Shown here: in pieces, positions 33,986 to 44,339 of the stretch | How positions within the stretch are numbered: position 1 is the stretch's first letter | How the letters are laid out: the number at the start of each line of letters is the position of its first letter | Assembly: GCF_022682495.2 (NCBI RefSeq) | Contig: NC_071397.1 | Location: forward strand, 9,329,082-9,393,081 | Reading direction: 5' to 3' | Origin: Desmodus rotundus | Lineage: Eukaryota; Chordata; Mammalia; Chiroptera; Phyllostomidae | DNA length: 64,000 bases | Made by a program: the position numbers and the translations under genes | Notes under the pieces: model-generated | Database searches by the model: none | The model's input: only the letters and a program-made list of their open reading frames with translations | Told to the model about the DNA's origin: nothing

Positions 33986-36021
33986 ATCATTGATTTTATT
34001 AGGTGTGGTAATGGCGTTGGGATTATGTTTTTCTCTTCGTATCTGTTAGAGATACCTAATGAGAAATTCGAGGTGAAAGCATGTCTAGGATTTATTTTTC
34101 AAATACTCCAGTCCCTTCCCAAGAAAACCATGAGATAAACAAAACAAGATTAGCAAAGTATGGATAATTGTAGAAGCTGTTCATGATACTGTTCTCCCCA
34201 CTTCTACTGAATGCTTGAAATGTTTCAAATAAATTTGAAATGATTTAAAAATAAAATAACTATATTCTAAAGCACTAACAATTTTAACTATCAGGTTTAT
34301 TCAGTTATTGTACATTGTTATAATTACAAAATTTTAAAGTAAATTGTTGCTGGCTTGTAAGTAGGCATGCAAAGACGGCAATTTTGTTAAACGGGAGACA
34401 TTCCAGGCAGCACCTGCGGCTGGCAGGGAAACCAGTGGGTGGGGGGAGGCATTAAACGCTGCAGAGGGCAAGGTGGACAGGCGACTGTGGGAGACTCACA
34501 ACCACACAGAGGAAGAGGTACAGGAAGGCAAATGGCAGGAGTACTGGGTGACAGGAACAGGCAAATTAAAATTGAGGGGCAGATTTCCCCCGAAAATGTA
34601 CATCTCCACAGAGTCACTTCAGAATTGCACGGATTGGGGATCAGGTGCCCTCGGCAAAATTCTCAACTCTGCTCACCGGTTCTGTCACCCAGTCCGGAGC
34701 TATCGCTCTGAGATCCCTCCTTTGCTGTTTGGGTTCAAGACCTCTGTGGTCCTTCCAGCTCTCCAGACTGGAAGTCTCAGAAATGCTGTTGGCTTTCCCA
34801 AAAGGAGAATTATTCCTGAGACCACACTGGTTATTTGCCTATCTCGAAAACAGGTCAGAGCCAAATGGAGATGAAAATGTAGCCAATTCATAACCAAATA
34901 AAAATCTTAGCCCAGTGAGCGTTCATGTGTCATTCTAGGGGTAATTGTTCTATAATCTGGGTTTAAAGAGCTGGAATTATTTGTATGTAGGACCCTGATT
35001 TGAAATGAAAGTTTGCCCTCTTTGAGAGAAAATTTGTGTTTCAGAGAAAAGATAAGACAGTATATTTGGAAACTCTTCAAAGAAATGAACACTTCTGTAT
35101 AATACTTCCCTTTATATTAAAGTTGGCTCTTCAAGAGAGATTTTTAAAACCTGGAGACTTGGAGGGGGAACGAAAATACCACTTGTTCTTCTTGCTCCCT
35201 CCCAGGCTACGGAATAAAGGCCCTGAGCAGTGACAGGGACCATGAGTGTGGAAGAAGTCAAGTGTGTGCCTCAGAAACGAATAGTGATGTACCTAGTGCA
35301 CTTGCGGAAGGCTGGGCGGTCAAGAGCACATGAGTCTACTGCAAGTTCAGGCAATGAAACAATACGGTGGCGGGGTGTTTTTCAAACTCCAGTTTCTTTG
35401 CCATCCTTGAATCAGTAACAAGCAAAGCAATGCAAGTAAAACACAATGGCACAGAAGGGCTTATGGGACTCCCCTTTTAAAGCCAATAAGCATCATTCAG
35501 GGCAGTCACCTCAACCCCTAAGTCTGTTAAGGGAGTATTGAGAGATCAGGCCTTACTCAAGACAGGAGGTCTAACTGGTGTTTGTTTAGTAACCCTAAGC
35601 GATCACTATCTCAGGCAAGTGTCGGGCTGGAGAGAGAGAAAATAGGTTCCAAGCTATGAGAAGGTGCTCAGTGAAAGTCCTATTTCCAGGAGACAGAAAA
35701 GCTAGAATATGTAGTAGATCCTGTAACCAATACAAAAAGTAAAAAGCAGCTACCTGGTTGGAATCACTGCTAAAACGTCCTGCACCTGCCCAGGAGGTAT
35801 CCCTGGAACTCACACACGTCTCCAGCTGTGGAATTAATACATGGTAGCTGGTGCTCAAGGGCTGTGGTGGCCCCCAGCGGCTCCCACATGAGTGGCTTTG
35901 TCAGCTGTGGGCGTGAGGAAGAGAGAGATTAAGTGAATTTCCTACTGCAGATGCAAATCTTTTAATAAGTTTTCAATTGCACAACGTTTAAATGTAAATG
36001 TAGACGAGTACTTTTTTGGAG
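33986..36021. other. Unique interval
   Basis: About 2 kb without a confidently recognised repeat or gene. The overlapping frames at 34439-34893 are short, run on one strand in all phases and have no known domain. Confidence 0.35.
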
Positions 36022-36029
36022 CCCCTACT

Positions 36030-36220
36030 GCAGGGGTGTCAAACTCATTTTCACCAGGGGCCACATCAGCCTCTCAGTTGCCTTCAAAGGTCCAAAATAA
36101 CTTTAAGAATGTATAAATGTAACTATGCCTTAACTGTTAAGGAGTTGAAATTACATTCGGCCCTTTGAAGGCAACTGTGAGGCTGATGGGGCCCCCAGTG
36201 AAAATGAGTTTGACACTCCT
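36030..36220 (+). mobile_element. hAT-type palindromic MITE, about 190 bp
   Basis: Terminal repeats AGGGGTGTCAAACTCATTTT and AAAATGAGTTTGACACTCCT face each other, and the arms keep pairing inward (GGCCACATCAGCCTC with GAGGCTGATGGGGCC) to a centre CCTTAACTGTTAAGG, so the whole element can fold back. The 8-bp target duplication CCCCTACT / CCCCTAAT (36022-36029 and 36221-36228, one mismatch) fits hAT transposition. There is no transposase gene, so it moved in trans. Confidence 0.9.
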
Positions 36221-36228
36221 CCCCTAAT

Positions 36229-37074
36229 GGAACCACAATTTTTTTTTAAGTGGGAGATGGAACCCGTGGGGCTGCATATTAGGAAGGATCCTGGCAGGAT
36301 CCTGGCAGGAAGCAGGCGGCACACTCAGCAGGTAACGGAGGAGCATTTTCAGTAAGCAGGGCGGGCTTCATGGATGTGCAGCCTGTGCTATCACACGGGT
36401 CCCACACTTGGTTTAATGCCTGGTGGTTGCCATCCTGAAATTCTTCGTAATTTTTGAACAAAGGTTACTGCATTTTCATTTGGCACTGAGCTCCACAAAT
36501 TATGTCAGCAGCCCCAAGTTCCGTGTTATGTACTGTATACGGGATGGTACAGCACCAAAAGACTGAAAGCATTGGTGAAGACAGAGAACTTCACCACCCT
36601 AAGTCAGAAAGAGCAAGGAAGAGACGTACCTGGAATGGAGAGAGAGCTGCTGCTGAAGCTGTGGCCATGGCGGCAGCTGGCTGTAAGCAGGTCGCGTAAC
36701 AGAAATGGTGATCTTCTGTAGAACACAGTTCCAGTCACCCCCCAGCCTGTAGAGAGGGTGGCAGGTGATAAATACCCTAACTTCTCTCTGCCCCTGCCCT
36801 CTGACCTCCACCCGCCTCCTCCTGGTGACCCAAATAGGAAGCCAGAGCGTCTGGGAGCCCATTGATGAAATCGGTTGAGATCAGCCTGCCAGGGCATAGG
36901 GTACAGTGGGAAGGGGTAACAGTGAGTCTGGAAAGAACAGAGAATACTGGGCTCAGGACTTTTACTTGAAATTTTCAAGGTCAGGGTCAGGGTTCAGAAT
37001 ACATAAAATAAAATGAAAATATCACGAACAATGAATTTCACTAAAGGACTTCATGATGATTTCTTTTTCTTTTT
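36229..37074. other. Unique interval
   Basis: A short direct repeat GGATCCTGGCA occurs twice at 36286-36307. No gene or transposon recognised. Confidence 0.35.
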
Positions 37075-37465
37075 AAAGACTTATTTATTAGGAACTACTA
37101 TAAAGGACACATGGACAAAATCAAGGGGGAGGGTGGAGGTGGGGTAGGGAGGTGGGTTCAGCTGGGGTGGGGTGGAGGGATGGGGAGAAAAGGCACACAG
37201 CTGTAATTGAATTAAAAAATTTTTAAAAATAAAAAAAAGACTTATTTATTTATTTATTTATTTATAGAGCGAGGGGAAGGGAGGGAGAAAGAGAGGGAAA
37301 TGAAATGTCGATGTGCTAGAGAAACATCATTTGGTTTTGCCTCTTCCTTGCCCCTAGCTGGGGACCTGGCCTACAACTCAGGTATGTGCCCTGACCAGGA
37401 ATGGAACCCGCAGCCTTCTGTTGGAAGGCCAGTGCTCAATCCACTGCGCCACCCCAGCCGGGGCC
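37075..37465 (-). mobile_element. VES-like bat SINE, its tail split by an L1 end
   Basis: The body runs from 37465 (head, CCCCAGCCGGGGCC) down to the T-rich tail complement at 37236-37262. The tail is interrupted by an L1 3' end (37090-37235). The 15-bp string AAAGACTTATTTATT is found on both sides of that insert. Confidence 0.88.
37090..37235 (+). mobile_element. L1 3' UTR end inserted into a SINE tail
   Basis: The G-rich L1 3' terminal text GGGGTGGGGTGGAGGGATGG, GGCACACAGCTGTAATTGAA is followed by an A-rich tail. The 15-bp target duplication AAAGACTTATTTATT is at 37075-37089 and 37236-37250 and is exact. Only about 146 bp of the element arrived, a strongly 5'-truncated insertion. Confidence 0.8.
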
Positions 37466-37933
37466 ACGACAATTTTTAAAGGATGGCCATTTAGTATGCA
37501 TTATGCACAGGTTTTAAACACGTTCAAAGGAAAAACAATCTGATCTGAAAATTTCCATGCAAAGAGGCTCGGGTATTTGCAAGAGAGAAGCCTCAGATTT
37601 TGAAAGTTTAGAAACATTCCAGGCCCCAAAGCCAAATTTTGCAGACAACACCCCATTCTCCTCGCCGTACCCCTCCTCTCGCTCTTAGGCCAAGATCGCA
37701 TATAAAGTGTGTGTGACAGGCACAGCGTCCCAGGAATTGCAAGGGCGACTAGGGCAATGGCTGCTGAACAGACCATATTCCAACAGAGGTTTCGGTATAG
37801 TTAAATATTCGTAGATACCTTTCGGGATAATTAAATTTTTGTAGGAGCATTGGAAAGCTCTGACAAGGGGCATTTATTACGATGATTTGTAACCATTCCA
37901 ACTTCTCCATTCCTCTGAACACTTTAGATTCTA

Positions 37934-38492
37934 GTGGTCCTCCTTTATCCACAGTTTCACTTTCAGCGGTTTCAGGTTGCCTGTGGTCCACAAAGGTCCA
38001 AAAATATTACGTGGAAAGTTCCAGAAATAAACGATTCATGTTTTAAATTGTTCTGTGCTGTTCTGAGTAGCGTGGTGAATTTTTGTGCCATGCTGCTCCA
38101 TTCCACTGAGGCTATGAATCATCCATCTGTCCCGAGCATCCACACCGAGATGCCACCCTCTCACTTAGTAACCAGCTGGGTTATCGGATCGGCTGTCCTG
38201 GGATCGAAGTTCTTGCGTTCAAGTAATTCACCTTCCTTTTTTCTTGTTTATTTTCTTTCTTCAAGAAATTCTTATTTGACTTAATCATATCACACTCATA
38301 TCACTTTTCTTACAGTGTATTGTAATTTTTCTATTTTATTATTAGTTACTCTCTTCTTGTACCTAATTTATAAATTAAACTTTATCATAACTATGTATTA
38401 AAAAACAGTATATATATGGTTTGCTTTCATCTGCAGTTTCAGACATCCACTGCGGGTCTTAAAATATCCCTCTCGGATAACCAGGGGCCACT
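37934..38492 (+). mobile_element. Tigger/MER44-type DNA transposon remnant (pogo superfamily)
   Basis: The left end GTGGTCCTCCTTTATCCACA, then TTTCACTTTCAGCGGTTTCA and TTAAATTGTTCTGTGCTGTT, and the right end CTCGGATAACCAGGGGCCAC pair as terminal repeats (GTGGTCC with GGGGCCAC). Both sides have TA. At about 560 bp it is an internally deleted, non-autonomous copy. The exact subfamily is not certain. Confidence 0.7.
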
Positions 38493-38667
38493 ATATTCGG
38501 ATTGCTTTAAAAAATTTACTTATCACTGATTAATTTGCATTTCACTCAGATATGAGTCACACTAAATTAATGCATTATAAATTCCTTGAAAAAAATTGGC
38601 TACAAGTGTAAGATTGCAGGGGGACACTTCATCTGTAAAAGTCACAGAACACAAAATTAACCATTTT

Positions 38668-40694
38668 ATTTTATTTATTTTTCGAGTATGTATTATTGAT
38701 CATGCTAGTACAGTTGTCCCAATTTTTCCCACTTTGTCCCCCTCTGCTCAGTACACCCCTTCCCTCCAGCAATCCTCCCCTTAGGACATGTCCATGGGTC
38801 ATACGTATAAGTTCTTTGGCTTCTCCATTTCCTACACTATTCTTAACCTCTCCCCGTCTATTTTGTACCTACCATTTATGCTTCTTATTCTCTGTACCTT
38901 TTTCTCCCCTCCCTGCTCCCTGCTGATAACCCTCCATGTGATCTCCATTTCTGTGATTCTGTTCCTGATCTAGTTGTTTGCTTAGTTCGTTTTTGTTTTT
39001 GCCTTTGTTTTTCAGATCCAGTTGTTGATAGTTGTGAGTTTGTTGTCATTTTAATGTTCATAGTTTTGACCTTCTTTTTCTTAAATAAGTCCCTTTAACA
39101 TTTCATATAATAACAGCTTGGTGATGATGAACTCCTTTAGCTTTACCTCGTCTGGGAAGCACTTTATCTGCCTTTCAATTCTAAACGATAGCTTTGTTGG
39201 CTAGAGTAACCTTGGCTGTAGGTCTTTGCTTTTCATCACTTGGAATATTTCTTGCCAGTCCCTTCTTGCCTGCAAAGTTTCTTTTGAGAAATCAGCTGAT
39301 AGTCTATGGGAACTCCTTTGTAGGTAACTCTCTGCTTTTAAGATTCTCTCTTTATCTTTTACCTTTGGTATTTTGATTATGATGTGTCTTGGTGTGGTCC
39401 TCTTTGGGTCCCACTTGTTTGGGCTTCCTGGACTTGTCTGTCTATTTCTTTCACCTAATTAAGGAAGTCTTCTTTCATTATTTTTTCAAATTAGTTTTCA
39501 ATTTCTTGCTCTTCCTCTTCTCCTGGCATCCCTCTGATTCGGATGGTGGCACGTTTGGAGATGTCCCAGAGGGTCCTTATACTATCCTCGTTTTTAAAAT
39601 TCTTGTTTCTTCTTGCTGTTTTGATTGAATGCTTTTTTCCTCCATATGTCCCAAATCATTGATTCGAAGGGAAGGATGCTTCCTTCCCTTCCATGTTGGT
39701 TCCCTGTGGATCTTTCTTTATTTCACTTAGTGTAGCCTTTTCTTCTTCCTTTATGTTGTTGCCATACTCAGTGAGTTCTCTGAGCATCCTGATCACCAGT
39801 GATTTGAACTGTGCATATGAGAGGTTGGCTATCTCCATTTCGCTTAGTTCTTTTTCTAGGGTTTTGGTCTGTTCTTTCCTTTGAGCCATATTTCTTTGTC
39901 TCTCCAATTTGGCAGCCTCCCTGCATTTGTTTCCTTGTATTAGGTAGAGCTGCTTCAACTCCCTGTCTTAGCACACCTGTTAAGTTGTATGGGGTGGAGC
40001 CTTAGGTATTTATCAGGGTAGGGAGACACACTTCACCACTTTATGCCTCTGTATGTGGGGGAGCTGTCAGAGAGGGGACAGTGCTGCTGCCTGGCTGCTG
40101 GAGGCTTGCTTGGCACTTGCCCATTTCCAGTCACTTCACCCCCTTCCCATATGGGACTGGCACCCTTCTAGTTGCTGCCCGGGTGTTGGTTCCCAGAGTG
40201 GGTAGATTGGCATATGTTCTAGGAATGTGTGGGCCCTTTAAATGGACTCTCCAGAGAGACTGGCAATTTATTCCACCACCCCAACACCCACTGGTTTTTA
40301 CAGCCAGAAGTTATGAGGTTTCATCTTCCAGCATTGGAACCCTGGGCTGTGCAGTCTGAGTTGGGGCTGGTATTTCTCACTTCCAAGGTGTCCCTCCTGA
40401 TTTTTATCCACCACTTGTGAATGTGGGACCACCTGTTCCACTGGCTGCCACTGCCACTGCCTCACCACCACTGCCTGGCCACCGCCACACAGTGTCCTCT
40501 CTACCCTGGCTCTCTGTCTCTGCCCCTCCTACCTGTCTGGACAAATATGGCTTTAAATCCTTGCTTGTCAGACTTCCATACAGTACTATTTTCTGGCAGT
40601 TCTGGGTATTTTTTGTTTTAAAGTTAGTTGTGATCCTTCTTATGGCTCTGCAAGGAGGCGAAACATGTCTACCTCCTCTCCATCCTGACCAGAA
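38668..40694 (-). mobile_element. HAL1-type LINE-1, near full length, copy B
   Basis: Minus strand: the 5' end near 40694 (GGTCAGGATGGAGAGGAGGT), a long 5' UTR, ORF1 (39958 down to 39081), then the 3' UTR directly (GAACAGAATCACAGAAATGG, TGACCCATGGACATGTCC) and tail at 38668. No ORF2 is present, exactly as in copy A. It lies within an older L1M at the AAAATTAACCATTTTA site; the diverged flanks (AAAATTAACCATTTTA and AAAGCTAATTATTGTA) may be its target duplication. Confidence 0.82.
39081..39958 (-). pseudogene. Degraded ORF1 of HAL1-type copy B
   Basis: The N-terminal part is still open at 39656-39958 (100 residues) and includes LERQRNMAQRKEQTKTLEKE, EMEIANLSYAQFKSLVIRML and RELTEYGNNIKEEEKATLSE. 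This is a typical L1 ORF1p N-terminal and coiled-coil layout. Later the frame breaks; C-terminal text corresponding to EFIITKLLLYEMLKGLI ends at a TAA whose complement is at 39081-39083. The 3' UTR follows at once. The methionine at 39958 may not be the native start, since the frame is damaged on that side. Confidence 0.65.
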
Positions 40695-40967
40695 ATCAAA
40701 GCTAATTATTGTAAAGTGTACAATTCAGTGACAGTTAGTATATTCACAATGTTGTATAGCCATTACCTCTATTTAGTTCCAAAACATTTTTATCACCCCA
40801 TACCCATTAAGCAGTCACTCCCCATTCTCCCCTCCCCCAAGTCCCTGACAAACACTAATAATCTGCCTTCTGACTTTAGATTTACCTCTTCTGGATATTT
40901 CCTATAAATGGAATCATACAATAAGTGACCTTTTCTGCCTGGCTTCTTTCACTTAACATGGTGTTTT

Positions 40968-41172
40968 GTTGTTGTTTTGTTAAACACCACCTTCTAAAAT
41001 TTTTATTTATTAATTTTAGAGAGAGAGGGGGACAGAGAGAGACATCGATTTATTGTTCCACTTATTTATATATTCATTGGTTGATTCCTTTACGTGCTCT
41101 GACCAAGGATCCAACCTGAATCCTTGGTGTATCGGGACAATGCTATAACCAACTGAGCTACGTGTCCAGGGC
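40968..41172 (-). mobile_element. VES-like bat SINE in an L1M
   Basis: An antisense copy ending in GTGTCCAGGGC at its head. The likely target duplication is TAACATGGTGTTTT / TAACGTAATGTTTT (40954-40967 and 41173-41186, two mismatches). Confidence 0.85.
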
Positions 41173-41601
41173 TAACGTAATGTTTTTAAGGTCCATCCAT
41201 ACTGTAGCCTGTGTCAGTCCTTCATTCGTTTTTATGGCTGGATAATATTCCATTGTGTGGACACACATTTTCCTTATCAGTGCATCAGATGATGGGTATT
41301 TGGGTTGTTCCCACCTTTTTGCACTTGTGAATCACGCTGCTGTGAACAGGAGTGCACATGTACTTATTTGAACACGTGTTTTCAGTTCTTTTGGGTATAT
41401 ATGCATAGGAGTGGGATTGTTGGGTCATATGATAATTCTATCTTTAACTTTTTGAGGAACTGCCGAATTTTTTACACTTAATTTTTTAAGGGAACTCACA
41501 CTTTGGAATCCTTTCAGAAGCACTCATTTACAATCACTTGTTTCATACCTAGAATAATTTAGTCCATTCTTCCTACAAAATAAAACATAGTCCAAAAATT
41601 T

Positions 41602-41819
41602 ATTTATTTTTTTAAAAGATTTTATTTATTTATTTTTAGAGAAAGGGGAAGGGAGGGAGAAAGAGAGGGAGAGAAACATTAATGTGTGGTTGCCTCTCAC
41701 GTGCCCCCTACTGGGGACCTGGCCCACATCCCAGCCATGTGCCTTGACTGGGAATCGAGCCAGTGACCCTGTGGTTTGCAAGCCAGTGCTCAACCCACTG
41801 AGCCACACCAGCCAGGACC
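41602..41819 (-). mobile_element. VES-like bat SINE
   Basis: Well preserved: GAGAAAGGGGAAGGGAGGGA, GACTGGGAATCGAGCCAGTG, GAGCCACACCAGCCAGG. It is flanked by CCAAAAATTT and CCAAAAAATTT. Confidence 0.92.
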
Positions 41820-42377
41820 CCAAAAAATTTTTATGTGAAAGACACTCTAGTTAGCCATTGACTTGAGTTCTTATAATTTATTTAATTATTCATTTATAAA
41901 ATTAATACAGGCAAAAAGAAAACACAGATCACTTATAAACCTCTGTGCACCCTTTCACAGGTACTTTTTTTTTTTTTAATAAAAAGAGCCCTAGAGTGCT
42001 TATCAACAGATTCAGCCTGAAATAGAAAATGAAATTGTCAATGAAGAAGAACAACACAGTAGGCCTCTGAATGGTAACAATTTCACATCAGAAAGCATCC
42101 AACCTAGTTTTGTCACTGCAGCCTGTGGCTGTACTAATTTGAAGCATGATTGTATAGTTGTGTAGAATAATCTTTACCTAGTGGATCAACTCTGTTACTG
42201 AGCCTATGTATAGAAAGTATGTTTTGGGTTTGTTTTTTCTTGATGGTTTTTTAAAATCTATTTATTTGACTTAAGAATATTTGTTTTCTCCTTTGGAATT
42301 GGGCAGGGAACACAGAATTTTGGCAAACTGTGTCTTTCAGGTGGATTCAGAGGCCCTACCTAGGTGTAGGCTTCTTT
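41820..42377. other. Unique or unrecognised interval
   Basis: AT-rich, no gene. It is probably old L1 or unique DNA; a T run lies at about 41967-41979. Confidence 0.35.
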
Positions 42378-43235
42378 TTCTTTCTTTTTAAAATTCATAT
42401 ATAATAAAATTGACACGTGTGTGTGTGTAGTCCTATGTGTGAACATCGTCAGAAGTAGGATACTGACAGTTCTTTCACCCACCCCAAAATCCCTTGCTCT
42501 GGCCCTTTAAAAAGTCACACTCTCCCCAACGCCTAGCAACCACTGGTCTGTTCTCTATCACTCCTTTACTTAGCCTTTTTCCTGAATGTCATCTAAATGG
42601 AATCGTACAGTATATAACCTTTTGAGATGCTTCTTTCACTCCACACAATGGCTTTGAGACACATGCATGTTGCTGCATCTAATAATAGTCCATTTCTTTC
42701 TATTGCTAAGTATTCATATACTTAGCATTCATATGAGTGAATACTTAGTATTCATATTATACCAGCAGGAGTATTTATTGCTAATAGTATTTTAATACTA
42801 GATAGTAATAATGTAGCCACTTTATTCACCCATCGAAGGACATGCGAGTTGTCTCCAGTGTTTGGTGATGATTACAAATACAGCTGATATAAACATTCAT
42901 GGGCAGGTTTTGGGGTGAACATAAGATTTGTTTCTCTAACATAAATAGGAGGGGGCTGGCTGGGTCATATGGTAAGCATGTGTTTAACGTTATAAGAAAC
43001 AAGCAAACTGTTCTCCTTAGTATTGTTTGTACCTCCACCCGCAATGAATGCGAGAGTTCCAGTTGTGTGGTAAGGAGGTACTGCTGCGCCTTTATTTTCT
43101 CGTTTTCATTGTTGTGTAGTAGTATTTCATCATGGTTTTAATTTGTTTCCCTAATGGCTAATCATGTACAGTGTCTTTTTATGTGTTTATTTTCTGCCTA
43201 CATTCTCACTTTGGTGAAGTGTCTAGATATTTAAG
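42378..43235 (-). mobile_element. L1M 3' region, antisense
   Basis: TATATAATAAAATTGACACG, CACTGGTCTGTTCTCTATCA, AAATGGAATCGTACAGTATA, GGACATGCGAGTTGTCTCCA, GGCTGGGTCATATGGTAAGC and ATTTCATCATGGTTTTAATT form a nearly continuous antisense L1M 3' UTR. A local hairpin (AGTATTCA...TGAATACT) lies at 42709-42745. Confidence 0.85.
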
Positions 43236-43365
43236 TGTTTTTCCCCTCACTTAAAAAAAAATCACCTACATATTTCATCTATTTTTTTTTAATTTTAATT
43301 TTTTGGTTTCATGGAAAGAACGTGGTGACCATTTCATTTTTGTTTTTTAAACTGGTTTCTTTCTT

Positions 43366-43567
43366 AAAAAAAAAAAGATTTTATTTATTTATTTTTAGAG
43401 AGAGGGGAAGGGAGGAAGAAAGAGAGGGAGAGAAACATCAATGTGTGGTTGCCCCCTACTGGGGATCTGGCCCACAACCCAGGCATGTACCCTGACTGGG
43501 AATTGAACCAGCGACCCTGTGGTTCGCAGGCTGGCCCTCAGTGCAGTGAGCCACACCAGCCAGGGCT
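43366..43567 (-). mobile_element. VES-like bat SINE
   Basis: An antisense copy with an A-rich-tail complement at 43366-43396, B box complement GGGAATTGAACCAGCGACCC, and head GAGCCACACCAGCCAGGGC. It has a short central deletion after GTTGCCCCCTACTG. Confidence 0.92.
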
Positions 43568-43734
43568 CATCTATTTATTTTAGTTATTGTCTCTCTCCCC
43601 TATAAAAATGTAAGTTCCACAAGGGCAGAGATTTTGGTCTGCACAGTTCATTACTTTAACAGCTAGAACCTAAAATGCTTGTAACTTAAAATACCCTATC
43701 ACCTGTAACAGCACTTCACATAGTCTGTTTGTTG

Positions 43735-43870
43735 AATGAATGAACTAACATTTACTGAGTACGCGTCAGACACCATTCCAAACACTGCATTTATTTTTTG
43801 TTGTCATGTAATTATTTTATCAATAATTTTCATTTAATCTTTACAAGTCTTTAATTGTTTAACAAACACA
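43735..43870 (-). mobile_element. MIR fragment, antisense
   Basis: GAACTAACATTTACTGAGTA, GTCAGACACCATTCCAAACA and ATCTTTACAAGTC look like the antisense MIR 3' half. The preceding 43595-43734 (TGTAAGTTCCACAAGGGCAG, TGTTGAATGAATG) looks like an L2 3' end in sense. Confidence 0.5.
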
Positions 43871-44339
43871 CCGAGTGGTTACTATGTGACGGTAAGTATG
43901 CTAGAGCTTAGAAATAAAGTAAATACCACCCTTAAGACACAGACAGGTTAATACTGTAAGTTAAGGAGGGGGCTGTGGTAAAGGCATGCACAGGAACCCG
44001 GCAAAGCACAGCGGAGGAACGCTGAAATCAGACCGAAGGGTGAAAGAAAGCTTTCTGGAAGAGCTGATTACTTGAATTAAACTGCAGTGAATAAAATGCT
44101 TAGCTTATACTTTCCCCATAATATTAAACAGGATTAAAATTTAAAGCTAAATTACTTTTGTTCTCATTTACAGTAATGTAAATTACCCAGGAAGCACTAT
44201 ATTTTTTAAAAGCATTGGAAATAAACAAGTCATTGGTCATTGTTTCCTATCGTGATAAGTATCTTGGTTTTAACAAAATGTTGCCCTCATATTTTATTGG
44301 GTTGTCTGTTTTCCTGTTATAGAATCGTGAGAGCTTTTC
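43871..44339. other. Unique interval
   Basis: No gene or clear repeat. Confidence 0.35.

Larger units (their letters stand above)
38590..41480 (-). mobile_element. Old L1M 3' UTR, hosting HAL1 and SINE insertions
   Basis: Antisense L1M text flanks the younger HAL1. The left part is TGTAAAAGTCACAGAACACA and AAAATTAACCATTTTA. The right part is GTAAAGTGTACAATTCAGTG, CACAATGTTGTATAGCCATT, AAATGGAATCATACAATAAG, ATGGCTGGATAATATTCCAT and GGAGTGGGATTGTTGGGTCA. It is interrupted at 38668-40694 and 40968-41172. The nesting gives a clear relative age order. Confidence 0.8.

Noticed and set aside
42709..42745. Local hairpin AGTATTCA...TGAATACT
   Set aside because: Short, AT-rich and inside an old L1M; it looks like chance duplication within the repeat.
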